DNA from: Labilithrix sp.
GTDB taxonomy: Bacteria; Myxococcota_A; Polyangia; Polyangiales; Polyangiaceae
Direction: 5' to 3'
Assembly (NCBI GenBank): GCA_019637105.1
Contig: JAHBWF010000002.1
Span: 1-64,000 of the forward strand
Length of the DNA stretch: 64,000 bases
Shown here: positions 16,530 to 25,695 of the stretch, one piece after another
How the letters are laid out: every line of letters starts with the position of its first letter
Position numbering within the stretch: the first letter of the stretch is position 1
The notes under the pieces: model-generated
Seen by the model: only the letters and a program-made list of their open reading frames with translations
Told to the model about the DNA's origin: nothing
The model's database searches: none
Position numbers and translations under genes: made by a program

Positions 16530-17984
16530 ATGATTCGACAGGCAGCGGCGCTCGCCGCGTCCGTGGCGCTCTTGGCCGGCTGCGCGTCGACCTCCGCGCG
16601 CCCCGCGTTCGACGAGGTCGCGACGACGGTGAAGGCCCGCTCGGGCCACGCCGTGCGGTGGGACCCGAGCACCGACGAGGACCGGCGGGTCGAGGAGGCG
16701 ATCGACGCGCTCCTCCGCCGTGAGCTGACCGCCGACGCCGCCGTGGAGGTCGCGCTCCTCGGCAGCCCCCGCCTGCGCGCCAAGCTCGAGGAGCTCGCGA
16801 TCGCGCAGGCGGACCTCGTGCAGGCCGGGCTCCTCAAGAACCCGGTCTTCAGCTTCGGCCGCACGGCGTGGGAGTCCGAGCACATCACGCCGAACCTGTT
16901 CGCGACGGTCGAGCAGGATTTCCTGGACGTCCTCACGATGCCGATGCGCAAGCGCGTCGCGGCGACCGAGCTCGAGGCGACGAAGCTCGAGGTCGCCGAC
17001 CACGTCCTCGAGCTCGCCGCCGAGGTGCGCGAGGCGTTCTACGCCGCGCAAGCCGCCGAGCAGGTCGTCGCCATGCGCCGCCTCGTGGCGGAGGCGGCCA
17101 AGGCGTCGGCCGAGCTCGCCACGCGCCAGCACGAGGCGGGCAACATGAGCGATCTCGCGCTGAGCACCGAGCTCGGGTTGACGGCGCAGACGACGCTCGA
17201 CCTGCGGCGCGCCGAGGGAGAAGCGGCGGTGCTGCGCGAGAAGCTCAACAAGGCGATGGGCACGTGGGGCCCGCGGACGGGCTGGAAGCTCGGCGCCAAG
17301 CTGCCCGAGCTCCCCGAGCACGAGCCCCCGCTCGAGCGGCTCGAGTCGGCGGCGATCGCGCAGCGGCTCGACGTCGGCGCGGCGCGGCGCAACGTGCAGG
17401 GGCTCGGCTACGCGCTCTCGCTCGCGAAGACGACGCGCTGGACGGGGACGGTGTCGGTCGCGGTCGAGGCGGGACGCCTCCGTCACAACAAGCGCATCTC
17501 GTTCGGGCCCAGCGTCGCGCTCGAGATCCCGCTGTTCGATCGGCGCGAGGCGCAGGTCGCGAAGCTCGAGGCCTACGCGAGGCAGGCCGAGCACGAGCTC
17601 CACGCCCTCGCGATCGACGTGCGCGCGGACGTCCGATCGTCGCGCGCCCGCGTCCTCACGGCGCGCGGCGTCGTCGAGGAGTACGGCTCGGTCGTCGTGC
17701 CGCTGCGCGAGAAGGTCGTCCGCTTCTCCCAGGAGCAGTACGACGCGATGCTGCTCGGCGTCTACCAGCTCATCCAGGCCAAGCAGAGCGAGTTCGAGGC
17801 CTACCGCGAGTACATCGAGGCGCTCCGCGACTACTGGATCGCGCGGAGCGATCTCGAACGCGCCGTCGGCGGCCGCCTCGCCGCCGCCGCGTCGGCGGCC
17901 GCGCCCGGCTCCGGGACCTCGACGATCGCGCCGCCCCCCGCCTCCCGCCCGCACGGCCCGCCCCACGCTCCGAGGAATCCATGA
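16530..17984 (+). CDS. TolC/CusC-family outer-membrane channel lipoprotein
   Basis: 484 aa. Signal with lipobox SVALLAGC. Long coiled-coil helices with the OEP pattern appear twice (EELAIAQADLVQAGLLKNP near residue 90; RNVQGLGYALSLAKTT near 287), as expected for the duplicated TolC fold. It forms the outer-membrane exit duct of a tripartite pump. The matching adaptor and RND pump are not in this operon; either they are elsewhere or the RND genes at the right end of the window are used. The tail is Ala/Pro-rich. Its stop overlaps the ATG of the oxidase (ATGA), tying it to copper export. Confidence 0.85.
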   Translation: MIRQAAALAASVALLAGCASTSARPAFDEVATTVKARSGHAVRWDPSTDEDRRVEEAIDALLRRELTADAAVEVALLGSPRLRAKLEELAIAQADLVQAGLLKNPVFSFGRTAWESEHITPNLFATVEQDFLDVLTMPMRKRVAATELEATKLEVADHVLELAAEVREAFYAAQAAEQVVAMRRLVAEAAKASAELATRQHEAGNMSDLALSTELGLTAQTTLDLRRAEGEAAVLREKLNKAMGTWGPRTGWKLGAKLPELPEHEPPLERLESAAIAQRLDVGAARRNVQGLGYALSLAKTTRWTGTVSVAVEAGRLRHNKRISFGPSVALEIPLFDRREAQVAKLEAYARQAEHELHALAIDVRADVRSSRARVLTARGVVEEYGSVVVPLREKVVRFSQEQYDAMLLGVYQLIQAKQSEFEAYREYIEALRDYWIARSDLERAVGGRLAAAASAAAPGSGTSTIAPPPASRPHGPPHAPRNP

Positions 17985-19207
17985 AGCCTGTCCGAGCCAT
18001 CCTCGTCCTCGTCGTCGCGTTCGTCGCGCTCGCGCTCCCCGGGATCGGCGCCGCGCAGCCCGCGCCCGCGAGGCTGCCGTACGTCCCGGTCGTCACGCCG
18101 AACGGCTCGACGCTCCCGTTCACCGTGAAGGACGGCGTGAAGGAGTTCCGCCTCACGGCCGAGCCGGTGAAGCGCGAGTTCGCCAAGGGCATGACCGTCA
18201 ACGCGTGGGGCTACAACGGCTCGACCCCCGGCCCGACGATCGAGGCCGTCGAGGGCGATCGCGTCCGCTTCTACGTGACGAACGAGCTCCCGGAGCGGAC
18301 GAGCGTCCACTGGCACGGCATCCTCCTGCCGAACGGGATGGACGGCGTCTCGGGCCTGAACCAGCCGCACATCGAGCCCGGCGAGACGTACGTCTACGAG
18401 TTCACGCTGAAGCAGAACGGCGTCTTCATGTACCACCCGCACTCGGACGAGATGGTGCAGATGGCGATGGGCATGATGGGCTTCTTCGTCATCCACCCGC
18501 GGGTCCCGGAGACGCCGAAGGTCGATCGCCATTTCGTCGTCATGCTCGGCGAGTGGTTCGTCGAGCCGGGGACGGCCACGCCGAACCCGAACGTGATGAC
18601 GGACTTCAACCTCTTCACGTTCAACAGCCGCGTCTGGCCCGGCACCGATCCGTGGGTGGTGAAGAAGGGCGATCGCGTGCGCTTCTCGTTCGGGAACCTC
18701 ACGATGGACAGCCACCCGATCCACGTCCACGGCTACCGGTTCGAGGAGGTCGGGACCGACGGGGGCCCCGTGCCGAAGTCCGCGCGGCGGCCCGAGACGA
18801 CGGTGAACGTGCCCGTCGGCTCGACGCGCACGGTCGAGCTCGTGGCGGACGTCGAGGGGGACTGGGCGTTTCACTGTCACAAATCGCACCACACGATGAA
18901 CGCGATGAGCCACGACGTGCCGAACATGCTCGGCGTGAAGCAGCCGCGCGCGCTCGAGGACAAGGTGCGCGCGATCCTCCCGGGCTACATGGCGATGGGC
19001 GAGACCGGGATGGGCAACATGATGGAGATGGGGCGGCCCCGGAACACGCTGCCGATGATGGCGGGCGAGGGGCCCTTCGGTCCCATCGAGATGGGCGGGA
19101 TGTTCTCGGTCCTCAAGGTGCGCGCCGGGATCACGTCGTACGCCGATCCGGGTTGGTACCGGTACCCGCCGGGCAGCGTGGCGCACAAGGTCGAGCCGCC
19201 GAGGTAG
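17981..19207 (+). CDS. Multicopper oxidase
   Basis: 408 aa with an ordinary Sec signal (cleaved near GIGAAQP) and no twin-arginine motif. All copper ligands are visible: HWHG (about residue 110), HPHSDEM (about 150), HPIHVHG (about 248) and HCHKSHHTMNAM (about 298), which supplies the type 1 and trinuclear sites. A Met-rich stretch follows (MAMGETGMGNMMEMG, PMMAGEG, EMGGMF), as in CueO-like enzymes that oxidise Cu(I). It probably converts toxic periplasmic Cu(I) to Cu(II). It is last in the operon behind the channel gene, downstream of the CorE-like sigma factor. The lack of a Tat signal suggests copper loading after export. Confidence 0.92.
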   Translation: MKPVRAILVLVVAFVALALPGIGAAQPAPARLPYVPVVTPNGSTLPFTVKDGVKEFRLTAEPVKREFAKGMTVNAWGYNGSTPGPTIEAVEGDRVRFYVTNELPERTSVHWHGILLPNGMDGVSGLNQPHIEPGETYVYEFTLKQNGVFMYHPHSDEMVQMAMGMMGFFVIHPRVPETPKVDRHFVVMLGEWFVEPGTATPNPNVMTDFNLFTFNSRVWPGTDPWVVKKGDRVRFSFGNLTMDSHPIHVHGYRFEEVGTDGGPVPKSARRPETTVNVPVGSTRTVELVADVEGDWAFHCHKSHHTMNAMSHDVPNMLGVKQPRALEDKVRAILPGYMAMGETGMGNMMEMGRPRNTLPMMAGEGPFGPIEMGGMFSVLKVRAGITSYADPGWYRYPPGSVAHKVEPPR

Positions 19208-19230
19208 CCCACGCGCCGGTTTGCAGCGGG

Positions 19231-19247
19231 GGCGCAGGACTTGCGCC
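19231..19247 (+). terminator. Hairpin after the multicopper oxidase
   Basis: GGCGCA/TGCGCC with a 5-nt loop, starting 24 nt after the stop. The same bases also fit GG-N10-GC, so it could be a sigma-54-like site or activator site instead. Confidence 0.35.
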
Positions 19248-19306
19248 TCGCGCTCTCGGGACCCCCGGCGCGCGGCCCGCGCCGGCGAGGCGGCCGGGGC
19301 CGCGCG

Positions 19307-19322
19307 AGGCACGTCGATTGCT
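19307..19322 (+). promoter_or_regulatory. Sigma-54 promoter of the hemerythrin-like gene (near-consensus)
   Basis: aGGCACGtcgaTTGCT matches the consensus TGGCACG-N4-TTGCW at every position except the first. GG is at 19308-19309 and GC at 19320-19321, 14 nt before the ATG. This is the best sigma-54 match in the window. Confidence 0.68.
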
Positions 19323-19334
19323 TGACCCCCGGGC

Positions 19335-19802
19335 ATGGATGGGTCGGGGTGCACCCGCGCTTCGTTGAGAGAAGGCTTCCTCGCAGAGCACGCGAGCATC
19401 GTCGCGCTCCTGAACGCCGTGATCGGCGCGGTCGGCGCGGGCGACGACGCGCGCGCCGCGGAGGCGTGGAGGGCCTTCGCCTCGGGCCTGCTCGCGCACC
19501 TCGACGCGGAGGACGGGCTCCTCGTCTCCGCGCCCCCGCAGGAGCGCGGCGCGCGCATCCTCGTCCACGAGCATCGGTTCATTCGCGGGTGCGTGAGCGA
19601 GCTCGAGCGCGCGGCCGGCCGGCGCGCCCTCTCGCGTCGCGCGCTCGAAAATCTCCGCGACGTCCTCTCGGCGCACCTGCGGAACGACGATCGCTTCCTC
19701 TACACGTGGGCGGAGGACGGGCTCGGCGAGCGGCTGCGCGAGGCGGCGCTCGCCGCGCTCGGCGCGCGGCTCGCGGCGATGTCTCCGCCGCCGGCGCGCT
19801 GA
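19335..19802 (+). CDS. Hemerythrin-like (HHE) protein
   Basis: 155 aa, all helical. Candidate iron ligands appear in the HHE order: EHASIVALLN (about residue 19), HLDAEDGLLV (about 54), HEHRFIRGC (about 76) and HLRNDDRFLY (about 115). The second half is more diverged (Asp where the family often has Glu), so diiron binding is likely but not certain. HHE proteins sense or carry oxygen, protect against nitric oxide, or repair iron-sulfur clusters. It has its own sigma-54 promoter and faces the two histidine kinases; together they open the redox/energy-stress island. Confidence 0.68.
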   Translation: MDGSGCTRASLREGFLAEHASIVALLNAVIGAVGAGDDARAAEAWRAFASGLLAHLDAEDGLLVSAPPQERGARILVHEHRFIRGCVSELERAAGRRALSRRALENLRDVLSAHLRNDDRFLYTWAEDGLGERLREAALAALGARLAAMSPPPAR

Positions 19803-19824
19803 GCGCCCCGCTCGAGGTCGCGGC

Positions 19825-21756
19825 TCAGCGAGCGGCCTTCGTCGCCAGCAAGGACTCGATCGTCGCGACGAACTCGGCGACCTTCACGGGCTTCGTCAGG
19901 TAGCGGTAGAAGCCCGCCTGCTCGCCTCGCTGCCGGTCGCGCTCCGAGGCGGCGGCGGTCAGGGCGATCACGGGGATGTCCTTGGTCTCCGGCGTCTCCT
20001 GGAGCGCGTGGAGCGCGTCGAGCCCGCTCATCCCCGGGAGGTTGATGTCCATGATGACGACCGCGGGGCGACGGGCCCGGGCGAGCTCGACGCCGAGCTC
20101 GGCGGTCGGCACGGCGAGGAGCTCGATGTTCTCCAGCGTGTCGATCAGGTCCCGCATGAAGCTCACGTTCGCCGGGTTGTCCTCGACGTAGAGCATGAGC
20201 ATGCGCTCCTGATCGAGGTTCGCCGGAGCGATGACGGGGAGCGGCGCCGGCGGGACGTCGGAGCGGACGTCCGGGCCGTGCACCGGGATGTCGACCCAGA
20301 ACTGCGAGCCCTCGTTGGCCTCGCTGAGGAAGCCGACGGAGCCCGCCATCAGCTCGGCGAGGCGCTTCGTGATCACGAGACCGATCCCCGTCCCCTCGAT
20401 GGGGCCCGTCTCCTGGCCGGCGCGCTGGAAGGGCTGGAAGATCTTGTCCTGCTTGTCGAGGGGGATCCCGATCCCGGTGTCGCGGACGGACACCCGCACG
20501 TGCGACGGCGTCGGGCAGGAGACCGCGAAGAAGACCGAGCCGTTCGTGCGGTTGTACTTGATGGCGTTCGAGCCGAAGTTCATCAGGATCTGCGCGAACC
20601 GCGTCCGGTCCGCGGCGATCATCGGGAGGTCGTCGGGGACGGGCGCCATCTCGAGGTGGATCCCCTGCCGGTTGGCGATCGGCTCGAGCGTCTGCCTCAC
20701 CTCGTCGAGCACGTCGTGCACGCTCACCGGCTCGATCGAGATCGACACGGCGCCCGCCTCGATCCGCGAGAGGTCGAGGATGTCGTCGATGAGGCGCAGG
20801 AGGTGCTCGCCCCCTTTGAGGATCTGGTCGACGCGCTCGAGGTGGCGCGCGCCGAGCGGAGCCTTCCTGTCGTGCTGGAGGAGCTGAGCGAAGCCGAGGA
20901 TCGCGTTGAGCGGCGTCCGGAGCTCGTGGCTCATCGACGACAAAAACTCCGATTTGGCGGCGCTCCCCGCCTCGGCCGCCGTCCGCGCTTCGTGGAGCTC
21001 CTGAGCGCGCTGCTCGTCCTCCGTTCGATCCCAGATCGTCTTCACCAGCCCGCCCTCGGGCGTCCTGCGGTCCATGACGCGCAGGATTCGCCCGTCGCGG
21101 GTCCTGACGTCGAACGTCGACGTCGGCTCGCGTTGCGCGAGCCGCTCCTGCTGGAAGGCGCGCGCCTGCTCGGCGTCGTCGAAGTGGATGCTCGGGAGCC
21201 AAGCGGCGAGGAGCTCCTCGTACGAGCGGCCCACGACGGGGCCGGAGGCGGCGTCGCCGATCAGGCGTCGATAGACGCTGTTGCAAAGGACGAGGTCGTT
21301 CGCGTCGTCGAAGAGCGCGAACCCGTCCTGCATGCTCTCGACCGCGCTCATGAGGCGCTCCGAGTTGAGCTTGATGGTCGCCTCCAGGCGCTTCCGATCG
21401 CTGATCTCCCGGATCGCCGCGGACACGGTCATCCCGTCGTCGGCGGTGAGCGGGCTCAGGCTGACCTCGATCGGGATCTCGCTCCCGTCCTTGCGCCTCC
21501 CGAAGAGCTCGAGCCCCGAGCCCATCGGCCTGGATCCCGGGTGCGCGAAGAACCGCGCCAGGTGCGCGCCGTGCGCGTTGCGGAAGCGCTCCGGGACCAG
21601 CGTCTCGAGCGGTCGGCCGAGGAGCTCCGACCGCGTGTACCCGAACAGCCGCTCCGTCTGGAGGTTGACGAGGCTGATCGTCCCCGTCTGCTCGACGACG
21701 ACGATCGCGTCGGGCGCCGTGTCGAGCAGCTTCGCGTAGCGTTCCTCACGGTTCAT
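19825..21756 (-). CDS. PAS-PAS hybrid histidine kinase with receiver domain
   Basis: 643 aa, no membrane segment. Two PAS domains (about 1-125, starting [16 protein letters not shown], and 135-255) are followed by a HisKA domain with phospho-acceptor [16 protein letters not shown] (about 282). An ATPase domain has DTGIGIP and GTGIGLVI, and the C-terminal receiver has [10 protein letters not shown] and Asp in VIMDINLPG (about 565). Hybrid kinases with an attached receiver usually feed a phosphorelay, but no Hpt protein or output regulator is nearby. The start overlaps the end of the partner kinase gene by 11 bp, so the two are co-translated. PAS sensing of redox or energy state would suit the neighbouring stress genes. 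Confidence 0.93.
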   Translation of the reverse strand: MNREERYAKLLDTAPDAIVVVEQTGTISLVNLQTERLFGYTRSELLGRPLETLVPERFRNAHGAHLARFFAHPGSRPMGSGLELFGRRKDGSEIPIEVSLSPLTADDGMTVSAAIREISDRKRLEATIKLNSERLMSAVESMQDGFALFDDANDLVLCNSVYRRLIGDAASGPVVGRSYEELLAAWLPSIHFDDAEQARAFQQERLAQREPTSTFDVRTRDGRILRVMDRRTPEGGLVKTIWDRTEDEQRAQELHEARTAAEAGSAAKSEFLSSMSHELRTPLNAILGFAQLLQHDRKAPLGARHLERVDQILKGGEHLLRLIDDILDLSRIEAGAVSISIEPVSVHDVLDEVRQTLEPIANRQGIHLEMAPVPDDLPMIAADRTRFAQILMNFGSNAIKYNRTNGSVFFAVSCPTPSHVRVSVRDTGIGIPLDKQDKIFQPFQRAGQETGPIEGTGIGLVITKRLAELMAGSVGFLSEANEGSQFWVDIPVHGPDVRSDVPPAPLPVIAPANLDQERMLMLYVEDNPANVSFMRDLIDTLENIELLAVPTAELGVELARARRPAVVIMDINLPGMSGLDALHALQETPETKDIPVIALTAAASERDRQRGEQAGFYRYLTKPVKVAEFVATIESLLATKAAR

Positions 21757-22873
21757 CGGGGAGCCTCAGGCAGAACGTGGTCCCAGGAGAAGCGTCCTCC
21801 ACCCAGATCGTGCCGCCGTGCGCCTCGACCGCGGTCCGGCAGAAGCTCAGACCCAGGCCGCGGCTCGTCCGACCCACCTGGCGCTCGCCCGCCTCCACCT
21901 GGACGAACGGGTCGAAGACCTTCTCGCGCATGCCGGCGGGGATGCCGGGACCGGTGTCCGCGATCCGCAGCTCCGTCGCGCCGTCGGTCCGATCGGCGGA
22001 GATCGTGACCGCCGACGCCGGCGGCGCGTAGCGGGTCGCGTTCTCCGCGAGGTTCGTCACGATGCGCCGGAGGAGGTCCGCGTCGGCGACCACGCGCGGC
22101 ACGGCGATCGCGCTCCGGAGCTTCACGTCGCGCGAGCGGGCGCTCACCTCGAGCTCCGCGATCACGCTTCGGACGAGCTCCGGCAGGTCGACCTCCGCGC
22201 GCTTGGGGGCGAGCTGCCCCTCGTCGGCCTTGCTCATGTCGAGCAGGTTCATGATCATCCGCGTGAGGTGCCGCGCGTCCGTGCGGATCTGCGCGGCGGA
22301 CTCGCGCGCGCTCGGCGAGAGCTCCTTGTCGCGGATGAGGAGCTGCGCGTGGAGATCCATCGTGTTCACCGGGTTCTTCAGGTCGTGGACCACGAACGCG
22401 GTGAGGCGCTCCTTCTGGAGCTGGAGCCGGAGGAGATCGTCGCGTTGCTTCTTCAGGAGCGCGTAGTGGTCGCGGAGCTCGGCCTTGATCCGGCGGAGCT
22501 CGAGCGCCGTCTGCACGCGGACGACGAGCTCCGTCGGCCGGACGGGCTTGGTCAAGAAGTCGTCGCCGCCGGCCCGCAGCGCGCGGTCGAAGGTGTCGAC
22601 GTCGCGGAGCGCGGTCAAGAAGAGGATCGGCGTCTCGTCGCCTCGCGGCAGCGCGCGGAGCCGCTCGCACACGGCGAAGCCGTCGACGTCGGGCATACGC
22701 ACGTCGAGGAGCACGCAGCTCGGCCGCTCGGCCGTGAACGCGGCGATGCCCTCCGCGCCGCCGGAGGCGAGGACGACCGTGTACCCCTCGTCCTCGAGGG
22801 TCGCCTTGGCAAGAGACCGGTTGGCCTCGTTGTCGTCGACGACGAGAATTTTCGCTGCCGCATCCGAGCTCAT
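21746..22873 (-). CDS. Receiver-histidine kinase
   Basis: 375 aa. An N-terminal receiver ([13 protein letters not shown]; phospho-Asp in VLLDVRMPD near residue 58; K in FLTKPV near 108) is joined by a coiled coil to a HisKA domain ([13 protein letters not shown], about 166) and an ATPase domain ([25 protein letters not shown]). The reversed order means this kinase is controlled by phosphorylation of its own receiver, plausibly by the PAS hybrid kinase whose gene overlaps it by 11 bp. Together they could form an internal relay. No DNA-binding output is encoded alongside. Confidence 0.92.
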   Translation of the reverse strand: MSSDAAAKILVVDDNEANRSLAKATLEDEGYTVVLASGGAEGIAAFTAERPSCVLLDVRMPDVDGFAVCERLRALPRGDETPILFLTALRDVDTFDRALRAGGDDFLTKPVRPTELVVRVQTALELRRIKAELRDHYALLKKQRDDLLRLQLQKERLTAFVVHDLKNPVNTMDLHAQLLIRDKELSPSARESAAQIRTDARHLTRMIMNLLDMSKADEGQLAPKRAEVDLPELVRSVIAELEVSARSRDVKLRSAIAVPRVVADADLLRRIVTNLAENATRYAPPASAVTISADRTDGATELRIADTGPGIPAGMREKVFDPFVQVEAGERQVGRTSRGLGLSFCRTAVEAHGGTIWVEDASPGTTFCLRLPDEP

Positions 22874-23059
22874 CGCGCGCGGATCGCTTAGCGCTCGTGT
22901 TGGTGCGCATCAAGGGCGACGGACCTCGATCTCGTCCGCGCGTCGCAGCGCACCGACGCACGGCCCGACGGAAACGTCGCGATCGTCGGTCGAACCGCGG
23001 GCGCCGTCGGCCGCGGGACGGAGACCCGCCGCGCGTCTCCGGCGCCGCCCGCGCGACGG

Positions 23060-23446
23060 TCAGTAGGCGTCGAACGCGGGAGGATGGCTCGGCGGCAGGC
23101 CGACGAGCGCGCGGAGGAGATCCATCGCGCTCACCATGCCGACGGCGATCCCCGCCTCGTCGACGACGACCATGTGATGGTAGCCGCTCGCGGCCAGCGC
23201 CTTGGCGGCGTCGGTCACGAGGTCCGTCGCCGCGAGCGTCGCGACGTTCCGCGTCGGCTCGTAGTGGTCGCCGTCGCGGCTGAGATCGCGGAGGGAGACC
23301 ATGCCGACGGGGCGGTGCGTCTCGTCGAGGACCGGCACCGCCGTGACCCCGAACTCGATGATCTTGCGCCGCGCGAGGGAGACCCGGTCTCCCTCGGAGA
23401 GGTAGAGAAGCTTCCTGCTCATGATGTCGGCGATCGTCAGCGGCAT
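23060..23446 (-). CDS. CBS-domain pair protein
   Basis: 128 aa consisting of two CBS domains only (SRKLLYLSEGDRVSLARRKI...TAVPVLDE and ATDLVTDAAKALAASGYHHM...VVVDEAG). Such proteins bind AMP, ATP or related nucleotides and sense energy charge. The gene follows the phosphofructokinase by 27 bp and probably ends the CBS-PFK-CBS operon. Similar stand-alone CBS proteins are part of the hypoxia/dormancy response in other bacteria, which is consistent with the surrounding stress genes. Confidence 0.88.
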   Translation of the reverse strand: MPLTIADIMSRKLLYLSEGDRVSLARRKIIEFGVTAVPVLDETHRPVGMVSLRDLSRDGDHYEPTRNVATLAATDLVTDAAKALAASGYHHMVVVDEAGIAVGMVSAMDLLRALVGLPPSHPPAFDAY

Positions 23447-23473
23447 GTCGTGCTCCGTTCGGTGGGCCGAGGG

Positions 23474-24778
23474 TCAGCGGGTCGAGAGCCGAGGCTGGCC
23501 GGTCGATTCCATGACCGACAACCAGAGCTCTCCGCGCGGATCGATTCGCTTCCGCTCCGCGAGGGCGAGCGGGAGCGGGACGTGGGTGAAGGCTCGGTGG
23601 AGGCGCCCGATCATCACGTCCGTCTTGCCGGCCATCGCGGCGTGCACCGCGGCGCGCGCGAGGTCGGCGCAGAAGATCGAGTCGATCGCGCCCGCGGCGA
23701 CGCCGCGGATCATGTAGCTCGGGTCGATGTACTTCACCGAGTGAGGGAGCCGGCGGCCGTCCAGGTGCTTCTCGATCGCCGACTTCAGGTGACGTCCGAT
23801 GTCGACCGCGTCGGCGCCGTAGGCCATGTTCCCCGACGGATCGCGGACCGGATCGGCGCCCGCGAGGATGGCCCCGCAACCCTCGGCGACGACGATCACC
23901 GCGTGGCCGCGCGTCTCCAGGCGGCGCTCGATGTGGGCGAGCAGCCCGTGGGGACCGTGCAGCTCGAAGCCGACCTCGGGCACGAGGCAGACGTTGACGT
24001 CGACGCTCGCGAGCGAGGCGATGAAGCCGGCGTCGCGGCCCATCGTCTTGACGAGGCCGACGCCCCCGAGCGCCGACGTCGCCTCGGTGTGCGCCGCGTC
24101 GATCGCGGCGCGGGCCATCGAGACCGCGGTCTCGAACCCGAAGGTCTTGTCGACGTGCGGGATGTCGTTGTCGATCGTCTTGGGGATGGCCACGACCGCG
24201 ATCTTCGCGCCGCGTTCGGCGATCTCGGCGGCGATCGCGTGCGCGCCGCGCAGCGTGCCGTCTCCGCCGATCGTGAAGAGCACGTCGACGCCGCGCGCGA
24301 TCAGCGCGTCGACCATCCCGGCGACCGGCTGCGCTCCGCGCGAGGTCCCGAGGATGGTGCCGCCGCGCGTGTGGATGTGACGCACCTCGTCCGGGCCGAG
24401 CGCGATCGGCGGCCGGGCCGAGGGACCGAGCCCGGCGAACCCGAGCGGGAGCCCGAGCACCTCGCGGACGCCGTAGCGGTAGACGAGCTCGAGGACGAGC
24501 GCGCGGATGACGTTGTTGATCCCCGGGCAGAGCCCGCCCGCCGTGAGGATCGCGGCGCGGACACGCGAGGGCGTGAAATGGATGCGCTCGCGCGGTCCGG
24601 CCTTCTCCAGCGCCTCGACCCCGAGCGGGCTCGAAGCGCGACCTTCGATCGTGCGAAGGACGAAGGCGTCGTCGGGGACGTAGCGCGGACCTTCGGCGTC
24701 TTCACCGGTCGACAAGCCGAGCGGTGAAGGCACGTCGCGCGGTCCGATCGAGGTGACGGGGTGGCTCACGACGGGCAT
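23474..24778 (-). CDS. 6-phosphofructokinase, probably ATP-dependent
   Basis: 434 aa. PFK family motifs: TAGGLCPGINNVIR (about 83), IGGDGTLRGA (about 173), and the substrate loop PKTIDNDIPHVDKTFGF (about 203), followed by MGRDAGFIA and the fructose-6-phosphate site near YIDPSYMIRG. Gly in GGDGT indicates ATP rather than pyrophosphate as phosphate donor; Lys in PKTIDND together with that Gly is the combination seen in the plant/trypanosome-type group. It catalyses the committed glycolytic step. It is sandwiched between two CBS-protein genes, suggesting control by adenylate levels. ATG at 24778 was chosen; a GTG immediately before it is possible. Confidence 0.92.
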   Translation of the reverse strand: MPVVSHPVTSIGPRDVPSPLGLSTGEDAEGPRYVPDDAFVLRTIEGRASSPLGVEALEKAGPRERIHFTPSRVRAAILTAGGLCPGINNVIRALVLELVYRYGVREVLGLPLGFAGLGPSARPPIALGPDEVRHIHTRGGTILGTSRGAQPVAGMVDALIARGVDVLFTIGGDGTLRGAHAIAAEIAERGAKIAVVAIPKTIDNDIPHVDKTFGFETAVSMARAAIDAAHTEATSALGGVGLVKTMGRDAGFIASLASVDVNVCLVPEVGFELHGPHGLLAHIERRLETRGHAVIVVAEGCGAILAGADPVRDPSGNMAYGADAVDIGRHLKSAIEKHLDGRRLPHSVKYIDPSYMIRGVAAGAIDSIFCADLARAAVHAAMAGKTDVMIGRLHRAFTHVPLPLALAERKRIDPRGELWLSVMESTGQPRLSTR

Positions 24779-24785
24779 CACGAGG

Positions 24786-25535
24786 TCATCGCTTCTGCAC
24801 GGGTCGCGCCACCGGGGCCGTTCGCGCCTGCGCCGCGTCCGGCTGGCGCTCGGCGGCGCTTCGCGACGCCGGCGGTTGCGCGTCGGCGCAAACGTTGCGT
24901 GTCGCTCGGCGCTCGTCGTCGGGTCGCCGCAGCCAGCGGAGGCCGTCGACGTCGCGGAAGACCCCGAGCGGGACGTTCGCGTCGTCGACGACCGCGGCCT
25001 CGCGGAGGTGCGCCGCGGCGAGGACGTGGAGCGCGCGGCGGACGGGCAGCGACTCGTGGATCGTGAGCGTCACGGACATGAGCCGCGCGACGTCGGCGTC
25101 GGGTCGCTCGGCGGCGCGCCCGGGCGCGAGCGCGGCCTCGTACACGATCCCGATCACGACGCGGTCGGCGCCGACGATCGGGACCGATCGGCGGTCCTCC
25201 GCGCAGAGGACGCGGAGGGCGTCGCGCACGGTGGTGCCGCGCTCGAGGACGATCGCCCCGGCGAGGAGCACGCTCCCGACGGGCGTTCGCACGCCGAGCT
25301 CGTCCGGCGGCGCCGCCGGTCCGCGGACGCGGATCGTGCAGGTCACCGCGGGCGACGGCGCGTCCGAGATCGCGTCGCGGTGAGCGCAGGCGCGACACTC
25401 GTCGAGGGGGACCGATCGCCGCCGGTACTTGCAGAACACCCGGTGCTCCGCGCTCCGATGGCCATCCGGGGCGAGCACCTCGAGGCGCAGGATCGGGTGG
25501 CGCAGGCGAGCGATGCGGTCGGGCGCGTCGATCAT
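24786..25535 (-). CDS. CBS-domain protein with N-terminal Cys motif
   Basis: 249 aa. Residues 25-50 carry the motif FCKYRRRSVPLDECRACAH (three Cys, possible metal site). Two CBS domains follow (VLLAGAIVLERGTTVRDALR...SVPIVGAD and MSVTLTIHESLPVRRALHVL...AAVVDDAN). The tail is Arg/Ala/Pro-rich and probably disordered. It is first gene of the operon with phosphofructokinase (4-7 bp apart) and a second CBS protein, driven by a sigma-54-like promoter and divergent from the NimA-like gene. It probably couples nucleotide or redox status to the operon's other products. Confidence 0.8.
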   Translation of the reverse strand: MIDAPDRIARLRHPILRLEVLAPDGHRSAEHRVFCKYRRRSVPLDECRACAHRDAISDAPSPAVTCTIRVRGPAAPPDELGVRTPVGSVLLAGAIVLERGTTVRDALRVLCAEDRRSVPIVGADRVVIGIVYEAALAPGRAAERPDADVARLMSVTLTIHESLPVRRALHVLAAAHLREAAVVDDANVPLGVFRDVDGLRWLRRPDDERRATRNVCADAQPPASRSAAERQPDAAQARTAPVARPVQKR

Positions 25536-25550
25536 GACGCCCTCTCGACG

Positions 25551-25566
25551 TGCAAGGTCCCCGCCA
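25551..25566 (-). promoter_or_regulatory. Sigma-54-type promoter of the CBS-PFK-CBS operon
   Basis: On the minus strand the site reads tGGCGGGgaccTTGCA: GG-N10-GC with a perfect -12 box and T-G-G-C in the -24 box. The GC lies 17 nt before the ATG at 25535. It is back to back with the promoter for 25696. Confidence 0.58.
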
Positions 25567-25643
25567 CGCGGTCGAGCGCGGGGAGGCGCGCCGGCCTCGG
25601 GCCGAGACGCGGAAGAGGTCGAGCCGGCGCCGGGGCGCGGGCG

Positions 25644-25659
25644 CGGCACGAGGAATGCT
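25644..25659 (+). promoter_or_regulatory. Sigma-54-type promoter of the NimA-like gene
   Basis: cGGCACGaggaATGCT: GGCACG is a perfect -24 core, GC at 25657-25658 follows after 10 bp, and one base differs in the -12 box. The ATG is 38 nt downstream, leaving room for the GAGG-type ribosome site. Confidence 0.58.
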
Positions 25660-25695
25660 CCGCTCCTCTCCGCACCCGAACCGAGGGGACGACCC

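Noticed and set aside
22874..23059. Sigma-54-like site before the kinase pair
   Set aside because: GG-N10-GC matches can be found there, but none has a TTGC-like -12 box; with this GC content such weak matches are expected by chance.
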